From NCBI GenBank assembly GCA_964019425.1, contig OZ025820.1, positions 806,001 to 870,000 on the forward strand: DNA of 64,000 nucleotides, read 5' to 3'. This stretch comes from Flectonema sp. DT1601. Taxonomy: Eukaryota; Euglenozoa; Diplonemea; Diplonemida; Diplonemidae. This document shows, one piece after another, positions 27,598-37,629 of this stretch (position 1 is the stretch's first letter; each line of letters begins with the position of its first letter). Under the pieces are notes generated by a model, which saw only the letters and a list, made by a program, of their open reading frames with translations, made no database searches and was not told the DNA's origin. A program made the position numbers and the translations under genes.

Positions 27598-30441
27598 ATG
27601 AGTGCCGATGTTGGTGACAAAGTTGTGTACAGAGGACAGCAAGCTGTCGTTAAGTATTGCGGACCTTTGCACCATTCACAAGGGATTTGGGTGGGAGTGG
27701 AATTTCAGGAAGCAGCAGTTGGAAGAAACAACGGATCAACTGGAGGAAAACAATACTTTGAATGTAAACTAGGACACGGATTATTCGTCAGACCCGGTAA
27801 CTTAGTTATAATTGGAAAGAATGACTCAGCTAGTTCAACAGCATTCAGTCAGTGGCAGGTATTCGATACGGCTAATGAAGGTGAGTTCTTAAAATCAAAC
27901 AATCTTGGTCAATCAGCTGAATCAGTCATCAGAAGTACCAGTCGTAAGACTTTATCACTCAAAGGTGTTCCATCACCTCCTGATAGTTATAAAGGTCCTA
28001 AATTTGATTCAGCTATAACTGATGAATGCATCAACAAATTAACTCACTATTACAAGACAGCTAACGAACCACTACACGCATACTATGTTATGGATATTGT
28101 TCAAAAAGCAACGAGACTATTCGCTGAACAAGTTCAATCAGCTGTTCATGACATTGCCGTCCCTCCTACTGGAACGTTAATTGTATGTGGTGATACTCAT
28201 GGTCAATTAGAAGATTTGCTTTGGATCTTTTTCAAACATGGTCCTCCTTCACCAGAACGTGTGTATCTAATGAATGGTGACATAGCTGATAGAGGGGAAC
28301 AGGCTCTTGAAGTATTTATTGTGTTGCTTGCCTATAAGGTTGCATATCCAGAATCTGTTTGGATAAACAAGGGAAACCACGAAGACTCACTGATGAATTT
28401 GAGATACGGATTCCACGATGAGATGAAGGGAAAATACAGTGATAATTACCAACAGATTTTTCAGGCTTTTCAGAAATTGTTTTTTACATTTCCGTTGTCA
28501 AGCACTATTGAAAATCAAGTGTTTGTAGTCCATGGAGGATTGTGTAGGAAACCAACTCGTCTGAACTTATTAGCTTCTGTTGATCACAGGAGACCAGTTC
28601 CAGATAGCCCTAAAAACAATCTTCACGATATGATATTTTATGACATGTTGTGGTCAGATCCATCGAACTTGTCAGGTGTTCAGCCAAACCCTCGTGGAGG
28701 AGAGACCATAACATTCGGTCCAGACATTACAAATAAATTCTTATTCATGAATAAACTTCGTCTTTTAATTAGAAGTCATCAGGTACCTGATTCCCTCGAC
28801 GAGGCTGGATTCCCAAGAGGATTCGCTTGGCACCATCACATCCCTAACGACTCTAAGATCAAACCTCTGTGTAAGGATCAACCAGGAATGTGTTTAACCG
28901 TTTTTAGTGCCTCGAACTACGTTGGTACGAATGCTAATATGGGAGGAGTTGTTATGTTTAGAGGCTCTGTTGAGAATTTTGAAATCTTGGAACACTATGC
29001 TCAAGACGTTAGCTACCTTCACGAAGTAGAAAGGGAAACAGCAGAAGCAACACAACACGTTAGAACCGTAGCGATGCATGAAAAAGAATGCAGAGAGAGG
29101 ATGATGAAATCAGCAGCAGGTCTCATGGAATCACAAGCTTTAGAAGAATTAAAATCTTTAATCGTCCATAAGAAACACGAGTTATTCGATTGGTTTTGGG
29201 CAGTCGACAATGACAAAGATCTTCACCTAAAACCTGAACTCTGGAGAGAAGGATGTTCTGAGATCTTATCGGAATCACTTCCTTGGAGTGAATTACAAGA
29301 AAAGTTACAAGTCGTTGATAAGAGTTCTGGTTTGATCAGATACACGTCATTCTTGTCGAGATTTCAAATTAGATTTCGTAATAAACTCGGTCTACACGCT
29401 GGATTCAGACGTGCGATAACTGACAGATGTTATGAAATGCTTCTAATTGCTGATCTCTCAATGAGAGAAACCTTCGCAGTACTCGACAGGAATGACGATG
29501 GGTTGGTCAGTCTCAGAGAGTTTCAGGAAGTCTTATCATCACTTGGAACAGGAATGACAAAGCCTCAATTACAAGCATTAATGAAAACAATTGCTGTGCA
29601 TGGTTGTCATCCAGGGACTGGTGGAAAGCTTCGCATCGAAGACTTCCTTTCTCGTCTTCAGCTGAAATATTCAGCAACCCACGCCAAGGTTGCTTCCAAA
29701 GAGCAAAACTGGGTACCATCATTCCTATGTAAGGTAGCCAGGGATATTATTGTACAGCAACAGAAGAAGCAAACACAATCAGAAGACATGGTCCTTCAAA
29801 GTAACTCAGCCATTGCTTACCTAACAGAGTTCTTCAACAGTTATGACCTGGATAAGAGTGGTTACTTAGAACAAGCTGAGTACATTCTAGCTCTTAAGAC
29901 TCTTCCATGTTGTAAGACATTATCGGCAGAGAAGTTGCAACTTATTGGGAACTATTGTGATGTTGTTGGTAATGGTCGTATTAATTATCTTGAATTCTTA
30001 CACGCTTTTCACATTGAAGAATCTTCAGGTACTGAGCTCTCTGAAGACATCCTTGAGCAAGTATATCGAGTTATGCACTTCGAGTTTACACAACCAATGA
30101 AACGTGCGTTCCTTGCTCTTGAAGGAGAGAATGATCGAGTTACCCCTGAGAGATTCGAAGAGGTGATCAACACAGTAAACAACTTGTCATCGTATGTTAT
30201 TTATTTATTTAGGCTGGCAAAAAAAAAACCAAAAAAAAAAAAAAAAACCAACAGCCCTCCTCCACTAAGCGAACCTCAGATAAGGTGCTTAATCGACACT
30301 TTGAGTTTGGGTGAGGACGGTAAACTTGACTACACCGACTACCTTTCTAGTTTCGAAATCGTTGACGTGTTATTTGATGAAGTCCTTGCCGAAGATAAGC
30401 CAGCAGAAGAATTCGAAGAGCCAGCAACACCAACGACATAA
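27598..30441 (+). CDS. CAP-Gly / PPP phosphatase / EF-hand fusion (PPEF-like)
   Basis: About 926 residues after removing a 63-nt intron. Residues 5-70 are a CAP-Gly domain (GIWVGVEF, then GRNNGSTGGKQYFECKLGHG and FVRP), a module that binds tubulin or EB-type tails. Residues about 160-480 are a PPP-family Ser/Thr phosphatase with GDTHG (198-202), GDIADRG, GNHE (259-262), HGG and RSHQ metal and phosphate motifs. After it come EF-hands, canonical at 630-641 (DRNDDGLVSLRE) and 750-761 (DLDKSGYLEQAE), with weaker ones at about 790 and near the C-terminus. Phosphatase plus EF-hands is the PPEF/RdgC layout; an N-terminal CAP-Gly is unusual. A calcium-regulated phosphatase held on microtubules, perhaps flagellar, is inferred. 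Confidence 0.88.
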   Translation: MSADVGDKVVYRGQQAVVKYCGPLHHSQGIWVGVEFQEAAVGRNNGSTGGKQYFECKLGHGLFVRPGNLVIIGKNDSASSTAFSQWQVFDTANEGEFLKSNNLGQSAESVIRSTSRKTLSLKGVPSPPDSYKGPKFDSAITDECINKLTHYYKTANEPLHAYYVMDIVQKATRLFAEQVQSAVHDIAVPPTGTLIVCGDTHGQLEDLLWIFFKHGPPSPERVYLMNGDIADRGEQALEVFIVLLAYKVAYPESVWINKGNHEDSLMNLRYGFHDEMKGKYSDNYQQIFQAFQKLFFTFPLSSTIENQVFVVHGGLCRKPTRLNLLASVDHRRPVPDSPKNNLHDMIFYDMLWSDPSNLSGVQPNPRGGETITFGPDITNKFLFMNKLRLLIRSHQVPDSLDEAGFPRGFAWHHHIPNDSKIKPLCKDQPGMCLTVFSASNYVGTNANMGGVVMFRGSVENFEILEHYAQDVSYLHEVERETAEATQHVRTVAMHEKECRERMMKSAAGLMESQALEELKSLIVHKKHELFDWFWAVDNDKDLHLKPELWREGCSEILSESLPWSELQEKLQVVDKSSGLIRYTSFLSRFQIRFRNKLGLHAGFRRAITDRCYEMLLIADLSMRETFAVLDRNDDGLVSLREFQEVLSSLGTGMTKPQLQALMKTIAVHGCHPGTGGKLRIEDFLSRLQLKYSATHAKVASKEQNWVPSFLCKVARDIIVQQQKKQTQSEDMVLQSNSAIAYLTEFFNSYDLDKSGYLEQAEYILALKTLPCCKTLSAEKLQLIGNYCDVVGNGRINYLEFLHAFHIEESSGTELSEDILEQVYRVMHFEFTQPMKRAFLALEGENDRVTPERFEEVINTVNNLSSYVIYLFRLAKKKPKKKKKTNSPPPLSEPQIRCLIDTLSLGEDGKLDYTDYLSSFEIVDVLFDEVLAEDKPAEEFEEPATPTT
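30192..30254 (+). other. Probable spliceosomal intron (63 nt) in the phosphatase gene
   Basis: Opens GTATGT and ends CCAACAG; 63 bases, in frame, no stop. Unspliced it would insert a hydrophobic then poly-Lys tract between LSS and PPPLSEPQ in the EF-hand region. Splicing restores a plausible sequence in the same frame. Confidence 0.65.
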
Positions 30442-31248
30442 AAGTAGATTTATGTTAGACGAATTTGACACAAATTACATTCCTTAACTCCCCTTTTTAA
30501 AAAAAGAGAACAAGAAATGAAAATACTCAAAAAAAAAATAAAAAAATAGCCGCCGAATTTGGTTTACACTAAAAAAAAAAAAAAAGAAGAGAGGAGAAGA
30601 CAAAATAAAATAAAATAAAAATGGAATGAAAAAAATTGTGAAATAATTCTTCATTTATTGAATTGGGGGAACATATTTTGTTAATTCAGTTTTGCCCATT
30701 TAACTGAGTAGTTGGCAAGAAGATTGTCAACTTTTTTTTAACAAAAAAAAAAAAAAAAAATACACACGTAAGAATGAAGAAACAACAAGAACGCGCTAGT
30801 TTTTTTTGTTTTTAGTGTTTTGCACGAAATTAAAGTGCTTGCCTTTTTTTTTTTTTTAAAATTTTTTTTTGCTGTTACATTTCTTTTGCTAAAAGTACTA
30901 CCAATACCAATATTCTATATGTTTATGATTTAGTAGGTAGATATTCGCCAGTTTTACGTAAAAACCTCTAAAAGTGTTTTTCCTTTGAGTATAAAGGTGA
31001 TATCTGCCCTCCACACCCCCTCCTTTTTTATTTATTTTATAAAAACTATTTTTAAAAAAAAAAAAAAAAAATCTTTAAATTAAGTAGTATTGGTGACCTA
31101 TATGTGTATACCCACTCCAGGGGGGGAGGTTTTTTCGGTATAGTTGTCTGTGATTGGTTTATTATTTTTGTTTTGTTTCAAAAAAAAAAAACAGGTCTCA
31201 GCATTAACAATACGAGCAATCACTTGAATAAACCTCCTCTCAATATCA
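30442..31248. other. Intergenic, homopolymer-rich
   Basis: A and T runs throughout; no gene seen. An A run followed by ACAG ending at 31195 is a possible acceptor for the next gene. Confidence 0.5.
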
Positions 31249-32373
31249 ATGAAGCCTCTCTCTGGGATTACCGTCGTTGAAATAACAACTATGATAGCTG
31301 GACCTGCCGCGGGTGTCCAACTAGCCGATTTCGGAGCTGACGTAATAAAAATCGAACCAGAGAAAGGAGATATTTTCAGAGGAGTCCTAGGCAGTATGGG
31401 TCTCAAAAAAGGAGAAGAACACAAACGATCACCTCTATTCGCAAGTATAAACAGAGGTAAGAAAAGTGTCGTAATATCTAAAGAAGAATCACTGGCACTA
31501 TTAAAACAGGCTGACGTTCTACTTGTGAATATTCGAACTAACTCTTTAGAAAAACAATTGGGAATGACAGTAGAAGAACTTAGTAAGGTATACCCGAGAT
31601 TGGTAATTTGTATTATTTCAGGTTATGGGTTGAATAATCAGACTCCGGGCTACGATTCAGGAGCATTCTGGGCGAGGTCTGGACTAGCGCAAGCATTCAC
31701 TGCAGACCATCCAAAGTATGGCACACCACTTGATCAGAGGATACCACCAACCCTTCCTGGCGGGGTTGGTGACATTGCTTGTAGTATGTCGGCTGTAAAT
31801 GGAATATTAGCAGCTCTTCTACAAAGAGGGAAGACTGGAAAAGGATCAATCATCTCTGCTTCCCTTCTTCGTACGGGCGCTTGGTTAAATGCAAACGCTT
31901 TAGCAACATATCTCGCTTTTGGAAAGACTTTTGCCAGAGCTCGAAGTCATCCGATAAACCCGTTATATAATAATTATAGAACACGTGATAATGTTTGGTT
32001 TGTACTTCTGGGTGTTGACAGTAACAGACACTGGCCAGCTGTGAAACAACTTACAAACATTACTAAAGCAAAGTATGACACAGCTCAATTACGTGCTAAG
32101 TATTCTGGTGATCTGGTAGCTGAATTGGATTGTTATTTTTCATCAAAAGATTTTTCTGAACTTTCAACGAAATTATCTTCTCTCGGAATCTGGTGGGAAA
32201 CTATTCAAAAACCATCACAAGTAGTTGAGAACGACAAACACTTGTTTTATAATTCGGGTAATAAGATCCCAGTTATAAAAACACCCATCGATATAATTGG
32301 ACAACAGATGACAACAACAGGACCAGCACCCCAAATAGGACAGCACACGAATACCATAACAGCAAAGTTATAG
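31249..32373 (+). CDS. CoA-transferase family III (CaiB/BaiF) enzyme
   Basis: The product has 374 residues. The N-terminus KPLSGITVVEITTMIAGPAA with QLADFGADVIKIEPEKGD is the family hallmark, followed by INRGKKSV, the LLKQADVLLVNIRTNSLEKQLG region and VICIISGYG. Family III enzymes move CoA between acids, or racemise 2-methylacyl-CoA; the eukaryotic members are AMACR and succinyl-CoA:glutarate CoA-transferase, in peroxisomes or mitochondria. The catalytic Asp is probably the one in GGVGDIACSM (about 174-183). No clear targeting signal is seen. The exact substrate is unknown. Confidence 0.85.
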   Translation: MKPLSGITVVEITTMIAGPAAGVQLADFGADVIKIEPEKGDIFRGVLGSMGLKKGEEHKRSPLFASINRGKKSVVISKEESLALLKQADVLLVNIRTNSLEKQLGMTVEELSKVYPRLVICIISGYGLNNQTPGYDSGAFWARSGLAQAFTADHPKYGTPLDQRIPPTLPGGVGDIACSMSAVNGILAALLQRGKTGKGSIISASLLRTGAWLNANALATYLAFGKTFARARSHPINPLYNNYRTRDNVWFVLLGVDSNRHWPAVKQLTNITKAKYDTAQLRAKYSGDLVAELDCYFSSKDFSELSTKLSSLGIWWETIQKPSQVVENDKHLFYNSGNKIPVIKTPIDIIGQQMTTTGPAPQIGQHTNTITAKL

Positions 32374-32470
32374 TCTTTTCTGGTGTAGTTAAAACGTTTC
32401 GGTTATTTGTTAGCTTTTTTGTATTTGATTACTATAAACTTATTTTTATTAATTAGTATCCACAACAAAG

Positions 32471-35400
32471 ATGTCTTGGGAAGGAGGTGGATACCACCAC
32501 CTCGCCAGTAATCAGTATTCTGTTCCACATTATGTGAATCGTTCTATGCAAGAAATGGAAGAGACTGTCCCGGTGACACTTCAGAATGGACAAGTCGTTG
32601 AAGTACCACTATCAGGAATAATGGCAGCTGAGGGAAGACCTTTCACGATGGAACTTGAAGATGGAGAAACTGATACAGAAGAAACCGAAGAAGAGGAGGA
32701 AGACGAAGAGGAGGAGGAGGAAGAAGACGAAGAAGAAGAGGAAGAAGAGCTTCCTTGTACTGGAGCTTCTCTCCTTCAAGCAGGTATGGTTGACAATGAC
32801 ACGAAGCCTGATACGAAACATTCTCCAAAATCAGATCAACCAACACCAACAATAAGACGTAAAAAACCATCTCGAGATGAAAGTCGTCGATTCCACGTTG
32901 AACTTCGAACAGCAGGCAAGACAAAGACGATGACGTTAGACGCTCATGATGACGAATCACACGATGAAATCTGCTTCAAAATGCGAGCTGAGTTCGACAT
33001 CCAAGAAGCAGAGCAATGCATTCTAACAAACGCTCAAGGTATTACTATTCAGAGTATATCAACAATAACACCAAATCAAGAAACTATTTATTGTATTGGT
33101 TATGAACCTCCTGAAATACTATTTATTCATTCTTTAGAAGCTCCACTACTATCGGGTGTTTACAGACTCGCACACTCGGAAGGAGGAGATTTAATAAACG
33201 GCTGCCCATATTGGAATAACGAAGGAATTCGGTTATGTTCAACAAAAAAAGGAAGGTGGGAGATCAGAGTAGTGAATCCAAATTTACATAAGAATACTGC
33301 TGCGGTAGTGGCTTCGAGGGAATCTCATTTCGGGTCAGTGCCTGACAAGCTCTCTGGTGATGACAAAACACAATGGGAATTCACAGTCAGAACTCCTCAC
33401 GGTGTCGAGGTATGCACTGCAGCTATGGAAACTAAAATAACTCGAAACGAGGGAAAATACAAAACATGGAGAAAGGAACTTCAGATAAAGACGAGAAGTA
33501 TTAAAGAAGGATTTGCTACCTCTCGCGCAAACAAACCTTCGAAAGCAACCCCAGGACTTCATAAGCCGTACCGTCGAAAGTGTCTTTCTGTTGAGAAACT
33601 TTCTCAAACACCAGCTCACGGTAGATTCGCTCCATTCCAAATCGAGCATATGTCCTGCACTAAAATATCAAAAGGCAAGTTAATTGTATTTGGTGGAAGT
33701 AAAGGTCAAAGTGAAGAATGCGATGCCTATACATTTAATGCTGCAACCCTTGACTGGTCTCGAATTGAAGGAAAAGGCTACACTCCATTGGGAAGACATG
33801 GACACACAAGCACGATGATAAAGCCACAAGGAGGGAAGAAAAAACATCTTTTCCTACTGGGAGGACTAGGTACTGGAGGACTATACTCAGGACCAGACTT
33901 ATCTGATGATTATTATGAAGTTACTGTTCAAGACTTAACAGGTGGTGAAGTACAACAACTTTCAGGTCCACATGAAATGTTGTACTCAGGCAGTGATATC
34001 TCCGGAGCGAGAGCTAGTGCAGGTGTTTCTCTAAGCAGCTCAGACTCAACTACAATATTATCTCTGACGTCGAGTTCCAGACTACTAAATCCAAAACCAG
34101 TTGCGCAGTGTGGATTTATAAAGCATTGCTATCGATTAAACGTATCTACCGGAACCTGGGGGATCGATATCACCGATCACAACGTCAACATCGCTTACCA
34201 CACAACAGTAGCATATGATCATGAACTCTTTACCTTCGGGGGAATTGGTATTAATCATCATTGTACTAATGCAGTAAAAGCTCTTGATGTTGGTGTCACT
34301 TGTTACTATTGTAATTCACAAGGGTATGCGTATGTTCCTTTAGAGAGAAAGAAATGTAACTACAAAGGAACATCATATCCATCTCTTACATTTGATGAAT
34401 TAACGAAGAGAATTGGAATCGATGCGGCGTCGCAAGTTTGGGATAAAAGTGAAAGTGACGCGTTACCAGAAAGTCTTTCGGATGTTATACCTCCAAAGAA
34501 TGCTCCATGTGTTTGGGTGTGTGCACCACACTTAAGAGAATATCATAATGGATTGTCACTAAAGACTAGAAAAGGATCTAGACACTGGAGACATGTCAAA
34601 GCTCTTGGAGAAGTACCATCACCAAGGTATTGCCACACATCAGTAAAGTTCAACAACGAAATGATAACATTCGGAGGTCTGGGTGGAGCTGGAGGAGAAG
34701 ACGCAGCATTTGTTCTACCAGAATGCTACTCATATTCCTTTATAACTGAGAGATGGTCTAAGCTAGAAACCAACGAACCTCCACCTCCACGATTTGGTCA
34801 CTCCGCAGATATTTCTGGTAGTAACATGTTAGTAGTTGGTGGTTGTCTTGGTCAGTTGAGGGGATCAGTCTCCGGATATTTAAGTAACGAAGTCTGGTCT
34901 TTAGATCTCTACAAGCAAATATGGAAACGAATTAAAATAAAAGGAATCCCGAGGATTAGTAATCACACTTCATGTGTTATGAATGGTATTGATGGCGTTA
35001 AAGGACCAGGAATACTACTATTTGGAGGTCGTTATCAAGAACATGATGATTGGATTATTTCAGAAAGTGATGTTCGTAACGATGAGCCCCTAGAACTCTA
35101 CACTTCTCCAATCCCAGAATCTGAAACTGAGTTCACTGGAGACACACCACTTGGACCAATTATAAAAACAACTCAAGGATGGATGGCACCATTCTCATTA
35201 AAATGGGCTGCTCCTGACAATCTAAAGAAGTCACCATTACCCCCAGGGATACCTGCAGGCCTCGCAAAAGCACCTGAAGACTTTCATCAAGTTGGCAATC
35301 CAGCACTCAGTAAAATGAAATGGATGGGTCCTTTAGTAGTCAAGTTAGTCAAAGGAACTGAGAAAGAAGCTCTCATTGACATGAGAATCATTGAACCGAC

Positions 35401-37264
35401 ATCATCAGCTAATTATAAAAAATGTGGGGATCTCAGTCTTCAAAACATTCCTTTTGGTTCTAAGAGAGACTTTCAAGGTATTGAACCAGCTTTCTTTAAG
35501 AGGTCAAAAGAAGGAGAATCCAGAACAGCTATTCTTGAGCACTTAGTAACCAACCTGAGTTGGGTTGTTCCGTTAGAAGGTGAAGACGTACCTGACGAAG
35601 ACGAAAACGATCCAAACGCTCCTCGATTAATAGAAAAACCTGTTAGGAAAGAACTACTTAACAACATTCACAATCTAATTCAAAAAAGAGAGTTGACTGA
35701 AGCTGCGACTGAAGCCCTTCGTGAGAAGATGTTCAGATCAACAATTGCACGTAGTGAACCTATTTTGTTTATAACTCCTGAAAAAGCAGATCTTCTAGAT
35801 GACCACAGCGAGTCATATCAACAAATTGCAAATCAACTTTGTGACATCCCCACAAGTGTTAAACTACTTGGTAAACCAATCCAAGACCTCAGCGCTCTTA
35901 CAGAAGCAGCAAAATTAGCATCCGGCAAACTTCGACAAATAACTTCAGCAGTAAAGAGAAGTGCTCATGCTGCTGTTACGGACTTAGCAGAGAAGAAGAA
36001 AGTTCCTGTTTGGGCGTTGCAAGATCGTCTAAAGAAGAGCAAAGAAGCAGACAAGGCACTCACTAAAGGAATTAAACAATACATGCGAAATATTGACGAG
36101 TTCTCAGAGTACGTTGAAAACTCAAAGGATGGTTCAAGTGAATTAAAATCCACATCAAAAGTTCTCGACTCCTTAGTAAAGAAGACTGATGATCAGCGAC
36201 AGCAGTGGCTGACTAAACTTGAAACTCGAATTGCTCAGAAAAAGTTAGAAGGAAAAATTAAAGTAACTAATCGTGACAGAGCTGAGAGACGTGAAGAAGA
36301 AGGGAAACGAGAAAAGATCAAAAAATCCAACACACAAGCTTTGGAGCGAATGAGAGCAGACTCAGAAAATGACATCAAAACAATTTCCGCAGGGATCTTC
36401 GCCACCCTCTTCTTAGGAAAGATCCTTCCCATACTAAAGTGCCACGAAGTGTTGTTTGTGAAGTCACATGTTACGGAATGCTGTGGACTGTATAAAAAAT
36501 CAAAGCTTCCCGACCCGTCACCATACACGAGGAGGTCAAAGCCAGTTGCTAGAGACTGCTGGTTACATGTTGGTAACGAGCAATACGTCGTACAGAGATT
36601 ACCTGGTGGAAATCGCCGCTGGGCTATTGTCCATTGTGAAAGCAATGAAGCTGTTCACGCGACACAAGAAAATGCCGTAAAGATGCCAACTCTATATGCC
36701 TGGTACAGTGGTATTGAAGGCGAGTGGGTGCAGGACCCTAACGTTGAGGTTTCTGTTGCAGAGCAAACACAGCGACTTGACCGTTCTCGGAGTAGATCAC
36801 TACCCAGAAAAAGCAGCATTAAACGACCACAACAACCTGTTGTTCAAGATGCATGGGTACATCCTTATTCAATTGGTGATACTGTTGAATGTATGAGAGA
36901 GATTACTTTTGCTGATGGTTCACAGTTGCTGCCTGGAGAGCAAGGTGAGGTTGTGTCAGTTCCTGGTTTTGTAGAACACTCACCTTGTCAAGTAGCATTT
37001 AATAATCATACGTTTAGTGTTCATCACGATGATATAGCTATGGTCACAGTGGTTGCTCCTCCACCTCCACCTCAGAAGGAAGTTGTCCCTCGGAGGACCA
37101 CATCGAAAGGTGTTGCAGTTGGAAGTAGATTACCGAATATTAATCCTACCCCGTCTCGATTATTTGTACCAACCACAAGTACTGCTCCCAGACGTACTTC
37201 AAAGCTAACTCCTGGACAGTTGGAAATACAAAGAGCCAGGCTTGCCAATAACAACCTTCGTTAG
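32471..37264 (+). CDS. Large Kelch-repeat protein with acidic N-terminus
   Basis: The product has 1597 residues in one frame. Residues about 62-98 are almost pure Glu/Asp. Kelch-type motifs form a probable beta-propeller: KLIVFGGSKGQSEE (about 402), HLFLLGGLGTGG (about 459), LFTFGGIGINHH (about 587), MITFGGLGGAGG (about 733), MLVVGGCLGQLRG (about 787) and ILLFGGRYQEHDD (about 853). Residues about 1050-1310 are charged and helical, with coiled-coil potential. Two small beta domains follow (about 1350-1420 and 1470-1535; the second, YSIGDTVECMREI with GEQGEVVSV, resembles an SH3/KOW barrel). The tail is basic. It looks like a scaffold, possibly cytoskeletal or flagellar. No enzyme domain is seen. 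Confidence 0.8.
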   Translation: MSWEGGGYHHLASNQYSVPHYVNRSMQEMEETVPVTLQNGQVVEVPLSGIMAAEGRPFTMELEDGETDTEETEEEEEDEEEEEEEDEEEEEEELPCTGASLLQAGMVDNDTKPDTKHSPKSDQPTPTIRRKKPSRDESRRFHVELRTAGKTKTMTLDAHDDESHDEICFKMRAEFDIQEAEQCILTNAQGITIQSISTITPNQETIYCIGYEPPEILFIHSLEAPLLSGVYRLAHSEGGDLINGCPYWNNEGIRLCSTKKGRWEIRVVNPNLHKNTAAVVASRESHFGSVPDKLSGDDKTQWEFTVRTPHGVEVCTAAMETKITRNEGKYKTWRKELQIKTRSIKEGFATSRANKPSKATPGLHKPYRRKCLSVEKLSQTPAHGRFAPFQIEHMSCTKISKGKLIVFGGSKGQSEECDAYTFNAATLDWSRIEGKGYTPLGRHGHTSTMIKPQGGKKKHLFLLGGLGTGGLYSGPDLSDDYYEVTVQDLTGGEVQQLSGPHEMLYSGSDISGARASAGVSLSSSDSTTILSLTSSSRLLNPKPVAQCGFIKHCYRLNVSTGTWGIDITDHNVNIAYHTTVAYDHELFTFGGIGINHHCTNAVKALDVGVTCYYCNSQGYAYVPLERKKCNYKGTSYPSLTFDELTKRIGIDAASQVWDKSESDALPESLSDVIPPKNAPCVWVCAPHLREYHNGLSLKTRKGSRHWRHVKALGEVPSPRYCHTSVKFNNEMITFGGLGGAGGEDAAFVLPECYSYSFITERWSKLETNEPPPPRFGHSADISGSNMLVVGGCLGQLRGSVSGYLSNEVWSLDLYKQIWKRIKIKGIPRISNHTSCVMNGIDGVKGPGILLFGGRYQEHDDWIISESDVRNDEPLELYTSPIPESETEFTGDTPLGPIIKTTQGWMAPFSLKWAAPDNLKKSPLPPGIPAGLAKAPEDFHQVGNPALSKMKWMGPLVVKLVKGTEKEALIDMRIIEPTSSANYKKCGDLSLQNIPFGSKRDFQGIEPAFFKRSKEGESRTAILEHLVTNLSWVVPLEGEDVPDEDENDPNAPRLIEKPVRKELLNNIHNLIQKRELTEAATEALREKMFRSTIARSEPILFITPEKADLLDDHSESYQQIANQLCDIPTSVKLLGKPIQDLSALTEAAKLASGKLRQITSAVKRSAHAAVTDLAEKKKVPVWALQDRLKKSKEADKALTKGIKQYMRNIDEFSEYVENSKDGSSELKSTSKVLDSLVKKTDDQRQQWLTKLETRIAQKKLEGKIKVTNRDRAERREEEGKREKIKKSNTQALERMRADSENDIKTISAGIFATLFLGKILPILKCHEVLFVKSHVTECCGLYKKSKLPDPSPYTRRSKPVARDCWLHVGNEQYVVQRLPGGNRRWAIVHCESNEAVHATQENAVKMPTLYAWYSGIEGEWVQDPNVEVSVAEQTQRLDRSRSRSLPRKSSIKRPQQPVVQDAWVHPYSIGDTVECMREITFADGSQLLPGEQGEVVSVPGFVEHSPCQVAFNNHTFSVHHDDIAMVTVVAPPPPPQKEVVPRRTTSKGVAVGSRLPNINPTPSRLFVPTTSTAPRRTSKLTPGQLEIQRARLANNNLR

Positions 37265-37629
37265 TTTATACTCTAAAAACAAAGCCTGTTTAAAAAAAAA
37301 AACCACATGTACACACCCGTAGACTAGTTAGATTTTCTTATTAAAACCCTTTTTTAACATACTTGAAACGTGTCACAAACATATTTATTTCTTTTTTTTT
37401 TTCGGATTGCAGTTAGATTGCCTCTCGTAACCTGAAGCTGTGAATGGGACAGAGAGAATAGAGTTTATTTATTATTAGATAAGAAATTATTTTGAGAAAA
37501 ATTCAAAAAAAAAAAGAAAAGAAAAAAAAAAAATAACCGAAACAGATAATTCTGTTTTTGTTGTAATTTAATTTGTGTCTATGAATTTGTAAATATTTTC
37601 CTTCCCAACTCCAGGGGGTGTAAAATAAT
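37265..37629. other. Intergenic region
   Basis: A- and T-rich. The acceptor TTCCCAACTCCAG ends at 37614, 15 bases before the next ATG. Nothing else is seen. Confidence 0.5.

Noticed and set aside
32612-32960. Minus-strand frames opposite the acidic stretch of the Kelch gene
   Set aside because: They are shadows of the Glu/Asp-rich coding strand (poly-Phe/Leu products).
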